From IMG/VR virus record IMGVR_UViG_3300030090_001884, positions 1 to 26,234 of that record: a stretch of DNA of 26,234 nt. One strand, 5' to 3'. Below, one piece after another: positions 1 to 8,481 of this stretch. A program made the position numbers and the translations under genes. The notes beneath the pieces are model-generated. The model was not told where the DNA came from. It saw nothing but the letters and a program-made list of their open reading frames with translations, and ran no database searches. The stretch's first letter is position 1. Each line of letters begins with the position of its first letter. Origin of the DNA: a virus.

Positions 1-3000
1 TATATCCACGAACCACATCAGGCTATTGATAGGCCAGCTATGAACTTTGATGCTGATCCAGCTAAGTTTATGGTTGATAACCATCGCATCTTAAATAACA
101 TTGGTACTACAAATGGTCGCCCTACACCTGTTGTAACTGACCACTATAAATTTAAGTTCCTAGATGCTGGATCTTCAGTAGAACGTAATCAACTTTTGGA
201 TGATCTTGCTAGTCGTTCACAACATGACTTTGATGTGACTTTTCAAGGTGCTAAGGAGAAAGTTACGCTCAAGGATAAGGACATCAAAAATTCTGTAGAC
301 ACTCTTGTCAAACAAGCGTTTAAAATTGATACCAAAAAATTTGAAGAAGTTTTCAAGAAAAACATGGATTACACTACTGACCGTCTGGTCGTAGGTGGTA
401 AACAGGTTGATCTTTTGACTACTGCCGGTATGAAACAGGCAGGTGAGGTTCTCAAGAAAGGTTTGGATATGTTAGATCCAGACCGTATTCGTAGTGCGGC
501 TAAGATTACTTCACAGTCTGCTGGTGATGCTGCTGACTTAGCAAGAGGTATCGCCTTTATTGGTGAGGATGGAAACATTGCTAGCCAAGCTGATTTACTA
601 ATTGATAACCTGTCGCTTGTCTTACGTGAAACTGGTATCCATAAAGCTATCAAAGGTTATGGCCTGAAGGCATTAGACTTTACTGAGCGTGGCATTAAGA
701 CTAAGCAAGGTCTCGATGCTTCTTTCTATGAAGAAGCTGGTGAGGTCTACGAGCAAATAGTAAAAGAAAAAACTAAAAGTGCAGCAACTCTTTCTAAAGA
801 GTTGAAAGCGATCAATAAAAAAAATCCACAGTATCTAAAACCTCTTTGGGAGCAATACCTGAAGACTGGTGGTGATATTGATACTATGGAGAAGATCAAC
901 CAGCTTGTAAATAATAGGCTTGGTTTTTGGAAGAAAGCTTTTGTAGATGGTGAGGCTCAGTATCCTTCATATCTACTGCAGGAGTTGAACTCTGCTAGAT
1001 ACAATAGTGTTCTAAATGGCCTTGCACCTGTACGTGCTGTTGCTGGTGGTGCCATGGCATTGATTGGTAAGCCACTTACTACTTTTGTTGGTAGTGTCCC
1101 CCGTGTCTTGATGGATCGTCAAGAGGGGTTGGGTGAGTTTAAACGTGCTATGTACACTTATGGTGGTGTTGTAGAGAACATACAGCGTGGTTTTAAAAAC
1201 TTAAAAAGTGAATGGAAACATGCTGTTGAAAATCCAAGAGGAGAGAAGCAAATCGGTAGGGCTGATGTTAAGCAGCAGTCCTTAGACGATTTTATGACTA
1301 TTGAACGTATGTCAAGTGAATGGCATCTTATGAAGGATTTTGGTAAAGTTGCAGCTTGGAACATTACTAAAACACTTTCATACTTTAACAACTGGAGCTA
1401 TGCACGATGGGGTGTTAACTCTATGTCTGCTATCGATGGTTTTACGAAATCAATGACTCGCAGTATGGCTGCACGTTCTAAAGCATATGATGAGCTATTT
1501 TCTCAAAGTAATGGTGCATTTGATACCAAGGCTTTTGAAACAATGCAACGTAAGTTGTACAACGATTCCTTTGATGCTGATGGTTTAATGACCAATAAAT
1601 TAGCTCAGGATGTCGCAAAGGCTGGCAACTATGCAGCAGGTGAAATCAACTTGAACCTGGATATGGATAGCGTAAAAGCATTGGAAGGTGTTATGAAACA
1701 CTTTCCTTTGATGCGTTCTATCTTCATGTTTCCCAGGACAGGTATGAATGCTTTGGAGTTGGCTGCTACGTTTAATCCTGGCAATATGGTTACCACAATC
1801 ACTCATGGAAAACTAAACCTTTCTCTTGGTAAAGCACGTCGTCTTATGACTGCCACAACAGATGACCAAATTAAGGAAGTCCTTAGTGAGCATGGTCTAT
1901 CTGGATTTGGTTCTGAGGCTTTCAAGCAACTCAAGAGTGAATACCTTGGTCGTTATACAGCGGGTAGTGCTGTGACAATGGGTGCTGCAATGCTTGCTGC
2001 ACATGGAATGCTCACTGGTTCTGGACCACAGGATGACGGTGAAAAAAGGCGAATGCAGGCTATGGGTTGGAAACCATTTTCTTTCTGGGATCCAGTTGGT
2101 CAGCAATGGCGTAGTTATCAAGGTCTAGAACCGTTTGATACGTTCCTTGGCCTTACTGCTGATATTGCATTTAACTTTGACCGTGTTGATCAGGCTGTAA
2201 CAGAAGATTGGTTCCGTGCTATTGCACATTCTATTACTATGAATGTGTCTAACAAGTCATTCCTTAGTGGATTTGAGCCTCTTGTTGGTCTAATCACTAT
2301 GGATCCATCTCAAATAACCCGATATCTTGTAAATGTAACTGATAGCACTATTCCTGGTTCGGGTGTACGGAGTATTCTCAATAAGGTTGTTACACCACAA
2401 CTCAAAGATGTACAAAATAACTACTTTGAGTACCTAGCTAATAGGAACAAATGGCTTGTTGGTGACAAACTTGAGACTTTCCTTGATGTTTATACCGGAC
2501 TGCCTATCAATACATATGACCCAATGAACCGGGCTATCAATAGTGTGCTTCCTTTCTTTAAAACGAATGGTGGTATGGAGCCGTGGCGTAAACAGCTACT
2601 TGCTAGTGGTTGGGATGGTCTACAAGCTGTACGTCGAAATAAAATTGACGGCAAAAATTTACGGCCTAGTGAGAGACAGTTCATTAATAATTGGATTGCA
2701 CAAAACTACCAGCTTGGACGGCGTGTAGAAGCTCTTTTCAACGAATCACCCAAGTTTTGGGACAAAGAAATGAAGAAATACGCTAAAGAAAGGGGTCTAA
2801 AAACACAACAAGAATACCCTATTAAGCAAACTATACTTCATGATGAACTTACACGCATACATAATGCGGCGTTTGATGCCGGATTTGCTGCCTTAGCACA
2901 AGAAAATGCAGCATATGGTACTCGTAAGAACCTACAACAACTTGTAAATACCTCTATCAAACGAGGAGATTACAAATCTGCCACCCAGGCTGCTGAAGCC

Positions 3001-3021
3001 ATTAAAAATATTCCTAAATAA
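1..3021 (+). CDS. Internal virion (core/ejection) protein, 5' end outside window
   Basis: The frame is open from base 1, with no stop before the first ATG at 40, so the gene very probably begins upstream and only its C-terminal ~1006 residues are visible. The product is large, mixed-charge and mostly helical in appearance, with a hydrophobic Ala/Gly/Met-rich stretch near codons 645-665. Its place directly before the T7-type tail fibre matches the large internal core protein (gp16 position) of T7-like cyanophages, which is ejected into the host and helps carry DNA across the envelope. T7 gp16 has an N-terminal lytic transglycosylase domain; that part would lie outside this window, so I cannot say whether it exists here. 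The assignment rests on position, size and general character, not on a diagnostic motif. Confidence 0.75.
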   Translation, partial: YIHEPHQAIDRPAMNFDADPAKFMVDNHRILNNIGTTNGRPTPVVTDHYKFKFLDAGSSVERNQLLDDLASRSQHDFDVTFQGAKEKVTLKDKDIKNSVDTLVKQAFKIDTKKFEEVFKKNMDYTTDRLVVGGKQVDLLTTAGMKQAGEVLKKGLDMLDPDRIRSAAKITSQSAGDAADLARGIAFIGEDGNIASQADLLIDNLSLVLRETGIHKAIKGYGLKALDFTERGIKTKQGLDASFYEEAGEVYEQIVKEKTKSAATLSKELKAINKKNPQYLKPLWEQYLKTGGDIDTMEKINQLVNNRLGFWKKAFVDGEAQYPSYLLQELNSARYNSVLNGLAPVRAVAGGAMALIGKPLTTFVGSVPRVLMDRQEGLGEFKRAMYTYGGVVENIQRGFKNLKSEWKHAVENPRGEKQIGRADVKQQSLDDFMTIERMSSEWHLMKDFGKVAAWNITKTLSYFNNWSYARWGVNSMSAIDGFTKSMTRSMAARSKAYDELFSQSNGAFDTKAFETMQRKLYNDSFDADGLMTNKLAQDVAKAGNYAAGEINLNLDMDSVKALEGVMKHFPLMRSIFMFPRTGMNALELAATFNPGNMVTTITHGKLNLSLGKARRLMTATTDDQIKEVLSEHGLSGFGSEAFKQLKSEYLGRYTAGSAVTMGAAMLAAHGMLTGSGPQDDGEKRRMQAMGWKPFSFWDPVGQQWRSYQGLEPFDTFLGLTADIAFNFDRVDQAVTEDWFRAIAHSITMNVSNKSFLSGFEPLVGLITMDPSQITRYLVNVTDSTIPGSGVRSILNKVVTPQLKDVQNNYFEYLANRNKWLVGDKLETFLDVYTGLPINTYDPMNRAINSVLPFFKTNGGMEPWRKQLLASGWDGLQAVRRNKIDGKNLRPSERQFINNWIAQNYQLGRRVEALFNESPKFWDKEMKKYAKERGLKTQQEYPIKQTILHDELTRIHNAAFDAGFAALAQENAAYGTRKNLQQLVNTSIKRGDYKSATQAAEAIKNIPK

Positions 3022-3024
3022 TCA

Positions 3025-4932
3025 ATGGCAATTACAACTAATTCTTATACGGGAGATGGGTCTACTACGGTATATTCCATCTCCTTTCCGTATGTAAAAA
3101 CCGCAGATGTAAAGGCCACACTTGATGGCTCAGCAACTACTGCTTTTACAGTATCGGGTACAAATCTAACGTTTACTTCTGCACCTGCCAATAATGTAGC
3201 AATTAAACTGTTTAGAGACACTAATAACGAGACTATTCTTGCTAGTTTCCAGTCTGGATCTGCACTTCGTGCTGTAGATATGAATACGAACTTTACTCAA
3301 AGTTTGTATGTCTCCCAAGAAACTACAACGACCGCAGATTCGGCAGTAACTGCGGCTAATTCAGCGGTCACAACGGCTAACAGTGCTGTTACTACAGCTA
3401 ATGCAGCTTCTTCAACAGCTAATATCGCGTCTGAGGACGCCACTAGTGCTGTTCTTATAGCTAATACAGCTTCTACAACAGCTAATACGGCATCCACTAA
3501 TGCTTCTGCTGCTGTTACGACAGCCAATACAGCATCAACCAATGCTTCTGCTGCTGTTACCACAGCTAATAGTGCTGATACCAAGGCTGATAACGCTGTA
3601 ACTACAGCTAACACTGCATCCACTAATGCTAGTAATGCTGTCAGTACAGCTAATACAGCCAATACAACGGCTAATAGTGCTGTCAGTACAGCTAATACTG
3701 CCTCTACCACTGCATCCAACGCTTTAACAACGGCTAATAACGCTCAGACTGCTGTTACTAATGCAGCTATCTTTGCTATTGTAAATAACGTTGCAGCGAT
3801 ACCTGGAAGCCCCTCTGACCAGGATAAAATTGAGATTACGGACTCAACTGGGGTTCAGTCCTCAAGCGTTGTTGCAGGCCTTCCTGTAGGCTTTGTAGGT
3901 GATTCTGGGTTGTTTGTAAGACTTGAATACCAGAATCAGACTAGTAAGTGGAATTTTGTACAGTATGGTGCTAATGATATTGATGCTCGATATTTAAAAC
4001 AAAGTACATCTAAAACTATTTCTTTTACTGGTGATGCAACAGGCAGCTATGCTTTTACTGGTAGTGGTGCTCACTCTTGCGCTTTAACTGTAGCTGATGA
4101 TAGCCATAATCATATTATTAGCAATGTTGATGGACTGCAAAATGCTTTAGATTTAAAAGTAGCAAAAGATAGCTCAGGAAATGTAGCGATTACTGGATCT
4201 GCTACTTTTGCTGGCAATGCCTGCATAGGTGGAACTACCGTAACAGATGCAAATATACTAAATCTGCAAGGATCTTCTGCATCGGTCAACATTGGTGTTG
4301 TCCTTAATGACACTAACGGAGATGGTCAAATTTATGGTATTCAGAATGGCAATAGTGCTCTAAAATTCTTTGATTATACAGCTAGTACTGAGCGGATGAG
4401 GATCGCAAGTAACGGTCAGATACTGCTTAACACCACCAACTCAACCGCAATTCATGCAGCGAGAAGCATTGTTTTTACATTGGCACAAAACGGTGACATT
4501 GCCATCAACCATTCAACGGATAATGGTTCTGGAGATGTATTTGCTCGTTTTGGCTATAACGGAACGCAAATTGGCAGCATTACACAAAACGGAACTACAG
4601 CCGTCGCCTACAACACATCCTCCGACCACCGCTTAAAAGAAAACGTCGTTGACATTGCTGATGGTATCACTCGCGTAAAACAACTTCAGCCAAAGCGTTT
4701 CAACTTCATCGCAGACCCTGATACAACAGTTGACGGCTTCCTTGCCCACGAAGCACAAACTGTTGTACCAGAAGCAGTCACTGGAGCGCACAACGAAGTC
4801 GATGATGATGGCAACGCTGTAATGCAGGGTATTGACCAGTCAAAACTTGTGCCATTGCTGACTGCGGCATTACAAGAGGCAATCGCAAAGATTGAAAGTC
4901 TAGAAACCCGTATTGCCGTATTAGAATCGTAG
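3025..4932 (+). CDS. Tail fibre protein, T7 gp17-type N-terminus with C-terminal S74 chaperone
   Basis: Trimeric adsorption fibre, 635 aa. Residues 1-100 (MAITTNSYTGDGSTTVYSIS onward) match the T7 tail-fibre N-terminal domain that anchors the fibre to the tail. Residues about 100-250 are a low-complexity run of seven-residue units of the type TANxAxT, expected to form a long trimeric coiled coil. The middle part is probably beta-rich. From about residue 530 the motif SSDHRLKENV starts an intramolecular chaperone autoprocessing (peptidase S74) domain, with the usual Ser/Lys pair near S533 and K538; in known fibres it helps trimer folding and then cuts itself off. The gene starts 3 bases after the preceding stop. 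The receptor-binding part lies between repeat and chaperone and cannot be assigned to a host receptor. Confidence 0.93.
   Translation: MAITTNSYTGDGSTTVYSISFPYVKTADVKATLDGSATTAFTVSGTNLTFTSAPANNVAIKLFRDTNNETILASFQSGSALRAVDMNTNFTQSLYVSQETTTTADSAVTAANSAVTTANSAVTTANAASSTANIASEDATSAVLIANTASTTANTASTNASAAVTTANTASTNASAAVTTANSADTKADNAVTTANTASTNASNAVSTANTANTTANSAVSTANTASTTASNALTTANNAQTAVTNAAIFAIVNNVAAIPGSPSDQDKIEITDSTGVQSSSVVAGLPVGFVGDSGLFVRLEYQNQTSKWNFVQYGANDIDARYLKQSTSKTISFTGDATGSYAFTGSGAHSCALTVADDSHNHIISNVDGLQNALDLKVAKDSSGNVAITGSATFAGNACIGGTTVTDANILNLQGSSASVNIGVVLNDTNGDGQIYGIQNGNSALKFFDYTASTERMRIASNGQILLNTTNSTAIHAARSIVFTLAQNGDIAINHSTDNGSGDVFARFGYNGTQIGSITQNGTTAVAYNTSSDHRLKENVVDIADGITRVKQLQPKRFNFIADPDTTVDGFLAHEAQTVVPEAVTGAHNEVDDDGNAVMQGIDQSKLVPLLTAALQEAIAKIESLETRIAVLES
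3340..3770 (+). repeat. Degenerate heptad-coding repeats in tail fibre gene
   Basis: About 430 bp of imperfect 21-bp units coding TANxAxT/S heptads. Two adjacent 42-bp units, about 3488-3571, encode the same 14 residues (TASTNASAAVTTAN) twice with only synonymous differences, which shows recent duplication and selection on the protein. The reverse strand carries a long open frame here only because of this low complexity. Length changes here would alter shaft length. Confidence 0.85.
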
Positions 4933-4944
4933 CGGCTAAACTTA

Positions 4945-4960
4945 TCAACAATTTTGTTGA
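4945..4960 (+). other. Small hairpin after the tail fibre gene
   Basis: TCAACA-ATTT-TGTTGA is a 6-bp perfect stem with a 4-base loop in the 63-base gap between the fibre gene and the next gene. No T-run follows, so it is a weak terminator candidate at best; it may be an mRNA-stabilising or processing hairpin. Confidence 0.3.
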
Positions 4961-4995
4961 GGAATGGTTAGTGCGCTAATTAATTATTTTAAACA

Positions 4996-5310
4996 ATGTC
5001 TATGACTACTACTTGGTCTATTAATACTCTCGAAAGATCCGTTGCAGACGGAATTGTTTTTACTGTTCATTATCAAATTCTTTCTACTGATGGCACCTAT
5101 GCCAGCTCTGCCTATGGCTCAGTAGGTTTAGATGCACCTGCAGAAGGTGATGCAGTTATCCCATATGCAGATTTGACTGCTGAAAAATGTCTTGAATGGA
5201 CAAAAGCTAAGTTGGGTGAAGAGGCTGTTACTAACGTAGAAACAGCACTTGCAGATCGAATTGCAGAACAAAAAGCACCAACTAAGGCAACAGGTACGCC
5301 CTGGTCCTAA
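4996..5310 (+). CDS. Conserved phage tail-region protein of unknown function
   Basis: 104 aa starting MSMTTTWSINTLERSVADGI and ending in KATGTPWS. The pattern (TTTWSI, LER, DG.VFTVHY, YGSVGLDAP, IPYADLT, then an amphipathic helix and TGTPW) recalls a small family seen beside tail genes in many T4-like and T7-like phages of aquatic bacteria. No enzyme motif, signal peptide or membrane segment is visible. It lies downstream of the tail fibre and upstream of the lysis-like genes; a minor virion or tail-assembly role is only an inference. A second Met at codon 3 could also be the start. The TAA stop is followed by a second TAA. Confidence 0.7.
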   Translation: MSMTTTWSINTLERSVADGIVFTVHYQILSTDGTYASSAYGSVGLDAPAEGDAVIPYADLTAEKCLEWTKAKLGEEAVTNVETALADRIAEQKAPTKATGTPWS

Positions 5311-5327
5311 TAATCCTACTTTTTACT

Positions 5328-5498
5328 ATGATCACCCTTATTCGTCCAGTTCTTTTTTCATTTTTGAACTCTGAAAAAGTGAAACGTCTAATTGTTGAAA
5401 TGCTTCGTAAGCTTGCCAAGCAAAGTGACAACACCGTAGATGATGCAGCCGTTGATTTCATTGAACGTGGGCTGTTCAGTGATAAAGCTGCTTTCTGA
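5328..5498 (+). CDS. Small conserved protein of unknown function (56 aa)
   Basis: The ATG at 5328 opens a 56-codon frame to TGA 5496-5498; it begins MITLIRPVLFSFLNSEKVKR. The N-terminal 13 residues are hydrophobic, followed by a basic amphipathic helix (RLIVEMLRKLAKQS) and an acidic helix (NTVDDAAVDFIERGLF). This arrangement suggests a small membrane-associated helical protein. It fills the gap between the 104-aa gene and the Pro-rich gene, which starts 3 bases downstream. I recall similar ~55-aa proteins beside cyanophage tail genes but cannot name a function. The ordered codon use and fit in the gap support a real gene. Confidence 0.65.
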   Translation: MITLIRPVLFSFLNSEKVKRLIVEMLRKLAKQSDNTVDDAAVDFIERGLFSDKAAF

Positions 5499-5501
5499 TA
5501 A

Positions 5502-5948
5502 ATGGAGTGGGCTGATCCACCCGTCCTTCCTTATCTACTCCTCCCAGAAGCCCCTACAATGCCTGCTCCGGTACTCGAAGTACCCAGAGCATCAATACCC
5601 AATTACAAGCCCCTTGTAGTCCCTCCTAGCGACCTTAGACCGCCTCCTGGTGTCAAAGGTAAGGAGGATGAAGGACAACAACCGGCAAAGAAACCACCAC
5701 CTCCTCCAATCAAACCTCCGGTTCCGCCTGAGGCTTTTTTTGTTGAGATTCCTGGTACTGATATTGAAGTACCTTTACCTTCACCTACTATTTTAACAAC
5801 TGCAGCAACTACAGCCTTCGTGTCTGTAGCCGCCACCCTTACTGCTACTACTGTCTTTAAACATACAGTCACAATATTAAAGCCTGTTTTTAAACAAGCA
5901 TGGACTCGAATAACAAAAAAGATGGGATCGAAAAAAGATCCTTCTTAG
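5502..5948 (+). CDS. Proline-rich protein with one hydrophobic segment, function unknown
   Basis: 148 aa. Residues 1-85 are strongly proline-rich (for example PPPPPIKPPVPPE) and probably extended. Residues about 96-120 (TILTTAATTAFVSVAATLTA) form a moderately hydrophobic Thr/Ala segment that could cross a membrane, and the C-terminus is basic (RITKKMGSKKDPS). A rigid Pro-rich arm, one membrane segment and a basic tail are compatible with a spanin-like or virion-anchoring role, but no known motif is present. It starts 3 bases after the previous stop, and its 3' end overlaps the next gene by 49 bases in another frame. Confidence 0.65.
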   Translation: MEWADPPVLPYLLLPEAPTMPAPVLEVPRASIPNYKPLVVPPSDLRPPPGVKGKEDEGQQPAKKPPPPPIKPPVPPEAFFVEIPGTDIEVPLPSPTILTTAATTAFVSVAATLTATTVFKHTVTILKPVFKQAWTRITKKMGSKKDPS

Positions 5949-6217
5949 ATAAAATTAAAGAACATACTCCAGAAGAATTAGAAATACTTGGTACGTTTGT
6001 CCGTCTTGGTGTTGTGGTTTGGAGTGGTTTTATTATCACTCTTAATTACGTTGAAATACCTATGATTAAAAAAGGTCAAAGCGGTGGGGACATAACTTTT
6101 GTGGCCTCAGTATTTACAGGAGCTTTAGCAACTTTTGGACTGACAACATCAAACAGTAAAAATGGCAACGGCAACGGCAACAGTAAACCTGACAGCACTA
6201 AAAAGAAAGAAGAATGA
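5900..6217 (+). CDS. Holin-like small membrane protein
   Basis: 105 aa with two predicted membrane segments: about residues 30-50 (GTFVRLGVVVWSGFIITLNY) and 65-82 (DITFVASVFTGALATFGL). The N-terminus is charged, and the hydrophilic tail contains an Asn/Gly/Lys-rich run ending KKKEE. Two helices with a short charged turn, about 100 residues and a charged C-terminus are typical of class II/III holins, which form membrane holes that end the infection. It lies between structural and packaging genes, where lysis genes often sit in T7-like phages. No endolysin is visible beside it. It overlaps the upstream gene by 49 bases and the downstream gene by 4 (ATGA). Confidence 0.5.
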   Translation: MDSNNKKDGIEKRSFLDKIKEHTPEELEILGTFVRLGVVVWSGFIITLNYVEIPMIKKGQSGGDITFVASVFTGALATFGLTTSNSKNGNGNGNSKPDSTKKKEE

Positions 6218-6561
6218 AACTACTTATCTTGTTATTGCTAGCTAGTCCTGCAGTAGCTCAACAAGTGACTCCTAATTTTACACAGGGGTCTATGCAATCT
6301 AATACCACCACGACCGTCGAGATTGAAAGGACTGTAGCTACTGAAATTTTCGGCGGTGATTACTCATCATGGTCAGGAACAAACGTAACTCCAAGTGGAG
6401 ACATCACAAATTCGGAAACAACTTATTCAGTAACAACAGCAGGAGAACAGTTCCAACTGGAGATTGTGGAACGTGCAGCGGGAGTAGTGGAGACGATCGA
6501 CACCGTCGAAAACATTACCCAAAATACTACTACTACATCGCTCTCTGTCTTCTCTCAATAA
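6214..6561 (+). CDS. Secreted or periplasmic small protein with signal peptide, function unknown
   Basis: 115 aa. Residues 1-15 (MKLLILLLLASPAVA) are a textbook Sec signal peptide with AVA before the likely cleavage site. The mature part is Thr/Ser/Asn-rich (NTTTTVEIERTV, NITQNTTTTSLSV) with no cysteine and looks beta-rich. The start overlaps the holin-like gene by ATGA, so translation is probably coupled. Its 3' end overlaps a second reading frame that encodes another signal-peptide-like segment; see the next entry. The location beside a holin-like gene suggests a cell-envelope role during lysis, possibly spanin-like, but no lipobox is present. Confidence 0.7.
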   Translation: MKLLILLLLASPAVAQQVTPNFTQGSMQSNTTTTVEIERTVATEIFGGDYSSWSGTNVTPSGDITNSETTYSVTTAGEQFQLEIVERAAGVVETIDTVENITQNTTTTSLSVFSQ

Positions 6562-7013
6562 CTCCTGCTTTCGCTTCAGAAGATCCAAAAGTCCAAAATA
6601 CATCTAACCCCGTGGCGGCGGCAACGGGCAATGTTACTAACCAAGCGGTCCAATTCCAGAACAATGGAGCACCTTCGCGTCAGTATTTTGCGAATAATAA
6701 TAGTTGCAATGGGACTACTATGCAGTTATCGCCTTTTTACATGGGTAATGACACTGTACCGTATGAACATTCTTCGTATGTTAGGGGTAATAACTGGGGA
6801 TTACAATTAAATTTCTCCGTCCCCTTAGACGGCAGTATGGTCGAAATATGTAAGAGCATAGCTCGTAAACATGAGCAAAAGATGAGACTTGATTATGAAC
6901 TTGTCAGAGCATTAAAATGTACTGAAATTATGAAATCTGGTTTTACCTTTCGTCCTGGCTCTCGCGTAGAAGTTATATGTCACGACGTTGTACCTATAGT
7001 ATCTTTAGAATAA
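6369..7013 (+). CDS. Second secreted protein, start codon unresolved
   Basis: The convincing protein begins around codon 57 (6537): IALCLLSITPAFA is a clear signal-peptide core with AFA cleavage, followed by SEDPKVQNTSNPVAAATGN and a ~140-residue domain with four cysteines (NNNSCNG, MVEICKS, ALKCTE, VEVICHD). I recall similar secreted proteins in cyanophages. The only canonical start in frame is ATG 6369, but the 50 or so residues after it are an arginine-rich shadow of the overlapping gene, and no ATG, GTG or TTG lies just before the signal peptide. Either a rare start (ATC 6537), a ribosomal frameshift from the upstream frame, or a sequence error must explain expression. The stop is directly followed by the next ATG. 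Confidence 0.6.
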   Translation: MVRNKRNSKWRHHKFGNNLFSNNSRRTVPTGDCGTCSGSSGDDRHRRKHYPKYYYYIALCLLSITPAFASEDPKVQNTSNPVAAATGNVTNQAVQFQNNGAPSRQYFANNNSCNGTTMQLSPFYMGNDTVPYEHSSYVRGNNWGLQLNFSVPLDGSMVEICKSIARKHEQKMRLDYELVRALKCTEIMKSGFTFRPGSRVEVICHDVVPIVSLE

Positions 7014-7259
7014 ATGGCTAAGACAAAGGCAACAGAAGATCAATTTAATGAGTTGCACAATCTAGTTACTGACGAGTTTCTTCGCCGCATTAAGGCTGGT
7101 GAGGCAACTGCTCAAGACTTGAAAGCAGCCTGTGATTGGCTGCATAAAAATGACATCAGTGGTGTTGCTTACGAAGGTAACCCACTAGATAAGTTGGCAA
7201 ATATCTTGCCAAATGTTGATCCTGAACTAGTGCAAACGAGACTTTATGGAAAGAGGTAA
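7014..7259 (+). CDS. Terminase small subunit (T7 gp18-like)
   Basis: 81 aa, beginning MAKTKATEDQFNELHNLV. The helical pattern with LVTDEFLRRIKAGEATAQDL, AACDWLHKNDISG and PLDKLANILP fits the small DNA-packaging protein family of T7-like phages, which recognises concatemeric DNA and hands it to the large subunit. T7 gp18 is 89 aa, so size agrees. It starts immediately after the preceding stop codon and overlaps the next gene by 14 bases. Large terminase is 2.3 kb downstream and not adjacent as in T7; four genes intervene. Confidence 0.72.
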   Translation: MAKTKATEDQFNELHNLVTDEFLRRIKAGEATAQDLKAACDWLHKNDISGVAYEGNPLDKLANILPNVDPELVQTRLYGKR

Positions 7260-7506
7260 AACAGCGACGTATTACGCAAACAACCCTGATGCTGCAGCAA
7301 AGCATCGAGCGTATCAACGTAAGCTCAATAAAAACCCAGAACAAATCGCGTATCGGTCCAAATTAAATAAAGCACGACGTAAACGAGGTATTTACGGCAA
7401 GGGAGGTGGTGACTTGTCACATTCACCTTCTGGTCAACTACGGATTCAAAAACCTAGTACCAACCGTGCTGCTAATGGACATGGAAACAACTCACGATAC
7501 GCATGA
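7246..7506 (+). CDS. Small basic protein of unknown function (86 aa)
   Basis: Starts MERGKTATYYANNPDAAAKH and is strongly basic, with a core YRSKLNKARRKRGIYGKGGG followed by DLSHSPSGQLRIQ and NRAANGHGN. I recall this pattern (repeated Tyr/Lys helix, RR.RG..G, then D.SH..SG.L and NRA.NG) from short conserved proteins encoded next to HNH and terminase genes in many aquatic phages, with no established function; nucleic-acid binding is likely from charge. It overlaps small terminase by 14 bases and the HNH gene by 4 (ATGA), so the three are translationally coupled. Confidence 0.65.
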   Translation: MERGKTATYYANNPDAAAKHRAYQRKLNKNPEQIAYRSKLNKARRKRGIYGKGGGDLSHSPSGQLRIQKPSTNRAANGHGNNSRYA

Positions 7507-7838
7507 CCTTGTTACTGCCTTCACCTGAACACTATTTACACAATTTAATTACCATGAACAGTTCTATGTCTAAAAAGCTTTGGCGAAAAGCACTTAAAGA
7601 ACATTTTGACTGTACATGTGTTTACTGCGGAAAATCTTATGAACTATCTCAACTTACTCTCGATCATGTTATTCCTCGTTCTTCTGGAGGAGAAACTATT
7701 GTCTCGAACATTGTACCCGCTTGTGAAAAATGTAATCAGAAAAAGGCAAGTAACGAATGGCGCTCATTTATGAGAGCTGCTTTCGGTTATCAAAAACTAA
7801 GAGAACACATTATTTGTAAACATACTAATGAAACCTAA
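7503..7838 (+). CDS. HNH endonuclease
   Basis: 111 aa with a compact HNH (beta-beta-alpha metal) nuclease: CVYCGKSYELSQLTLDHVIP around residues 39-58, then SSGGETIVSNIVPACEKCNQ, giving the C-x2-C pairs, the catalytic LDHV histidine and the Asn/His positions. It cuts DNA with a divalent metal. Genes of this type occur either as homing nucleases or as partners of terminase in packaging; here it sits between the terminase subunits with coupled overlaps on both sides, which favours integration into the packaging operon but does not prove it. A second in-frame ATG at 7554 (MNSSMSKKLW) is an alternative start. The nuclease domain is intact. Confidence 0.88.
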   Translation: MTLLLPSPEHYLHNLITMNSSMSKKLWRKALKEHFDCTCVYCGKSYELSQLTLDHVIPRSSGGETIVSNIVPACEKCNQKKASNEWRSFMRAAFGYQKLREHIICKHTNET

Positions 7839-8475
7839 TTACGGTTTAAATAACAGTACATTCCTCGGTTCTGGTCCTACAAATGCACGTCATCTTGGAC
7901 CTGCAATGAACAAAAAAGTGCAAGGTGCAAAATCCATGTCCCCAGAAATGCGGAAATGGGTTGAAGCTAATAGAAGTAAACTAAAAGACCCAACTGATGC
8001 ACAAAAGGCCTTATTTAAGAAATACGATGCTTTAAAAAAAGCAGGTAACCTACCTAGTCTTTCTGGTGTTAAATCCAAACCTGCTGAGGTAGCTAAGAAG
8101 CTTACGAACAAAGCTAAATCAACTTCTCCTAAGGCTAAGACGTCACCTGCACAACCAGCTGTAAGGCAATTAGAGACAAGAGGCAAAACAAAAGCCACGA
8201 TGCTTCCTAATCCCACTGGTCAACGTCAACGCACAGAAGGTGTACCTACTAGGGGTGCAAACGTACCTAATAACCCAAAACTAAAATCTCAAAAGAAACA
8301 AACAGCAAAAGACATCGTAGAAAAGTATAAAGGCGGTAAGCGTTCAAAAACTAACGCCAATAAACCTTCTGCTAAAAAAGCTCGAAGCAAGGTAGCTGAC
8401 ATTATTAAACGTTTTGCTCAAGAAGTTTATGACACCACCATTGATTATCGCCGTAAAAAAGGCAGAAAGAACTAA
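7828..8475 (+). CDS. Lysine-rich disordered protein, possibly DNA-binding
   Basis: 215 aa, very basic and low in hydrophobic residues except at the ends. After an N-terminal segment (MKPNYGLNNSTFLGSGPTNA) comes a long Lys/Ala/Ser/Pro-rich region with histone-like runs such as AKKLTNKAKSTSPKAKTSP and NKPSAKKARSKVADIIKRFA. It probably binds nucleic acid and might condense or guide DNA during packaging or ejection; that is inference from composition and position. No enzymatic motif is seen. It overlaps the HNH gene by 11 bases. The next gene is preceded by a strong terminator-like hairpin. Confidence 0.65.
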   Translation: MKPNYGLNNSTFLGSGPTNARHLGPAMNKKVQGAKSMSPEMRKWVEANRSKLKDPTDAQKALFKKYDALKKAGNLPSLSGVKSKPAEVAKKLTNKAKSTSPKAKTSPAQPAVRQLETRGKTKATMLPNPTGQRQRTEGVPTRGANVPNNPKLKSQKKQTAKDIVEKYKGGKRSKTNANKPSAKKARSKVADIIKRFAQEVYDTTIDYRRKKGRKN

Positions 8476-8481
8476 CTAACT

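Noticed and set aside
3297-3719. 140-codon reverse-strand open frame rich in Ala/Val/Leu
   Set aside because: It is the antisense image of the TANxA repeat in the tail fibre gene; low complexity explains it and no other gene lies on the - strand.
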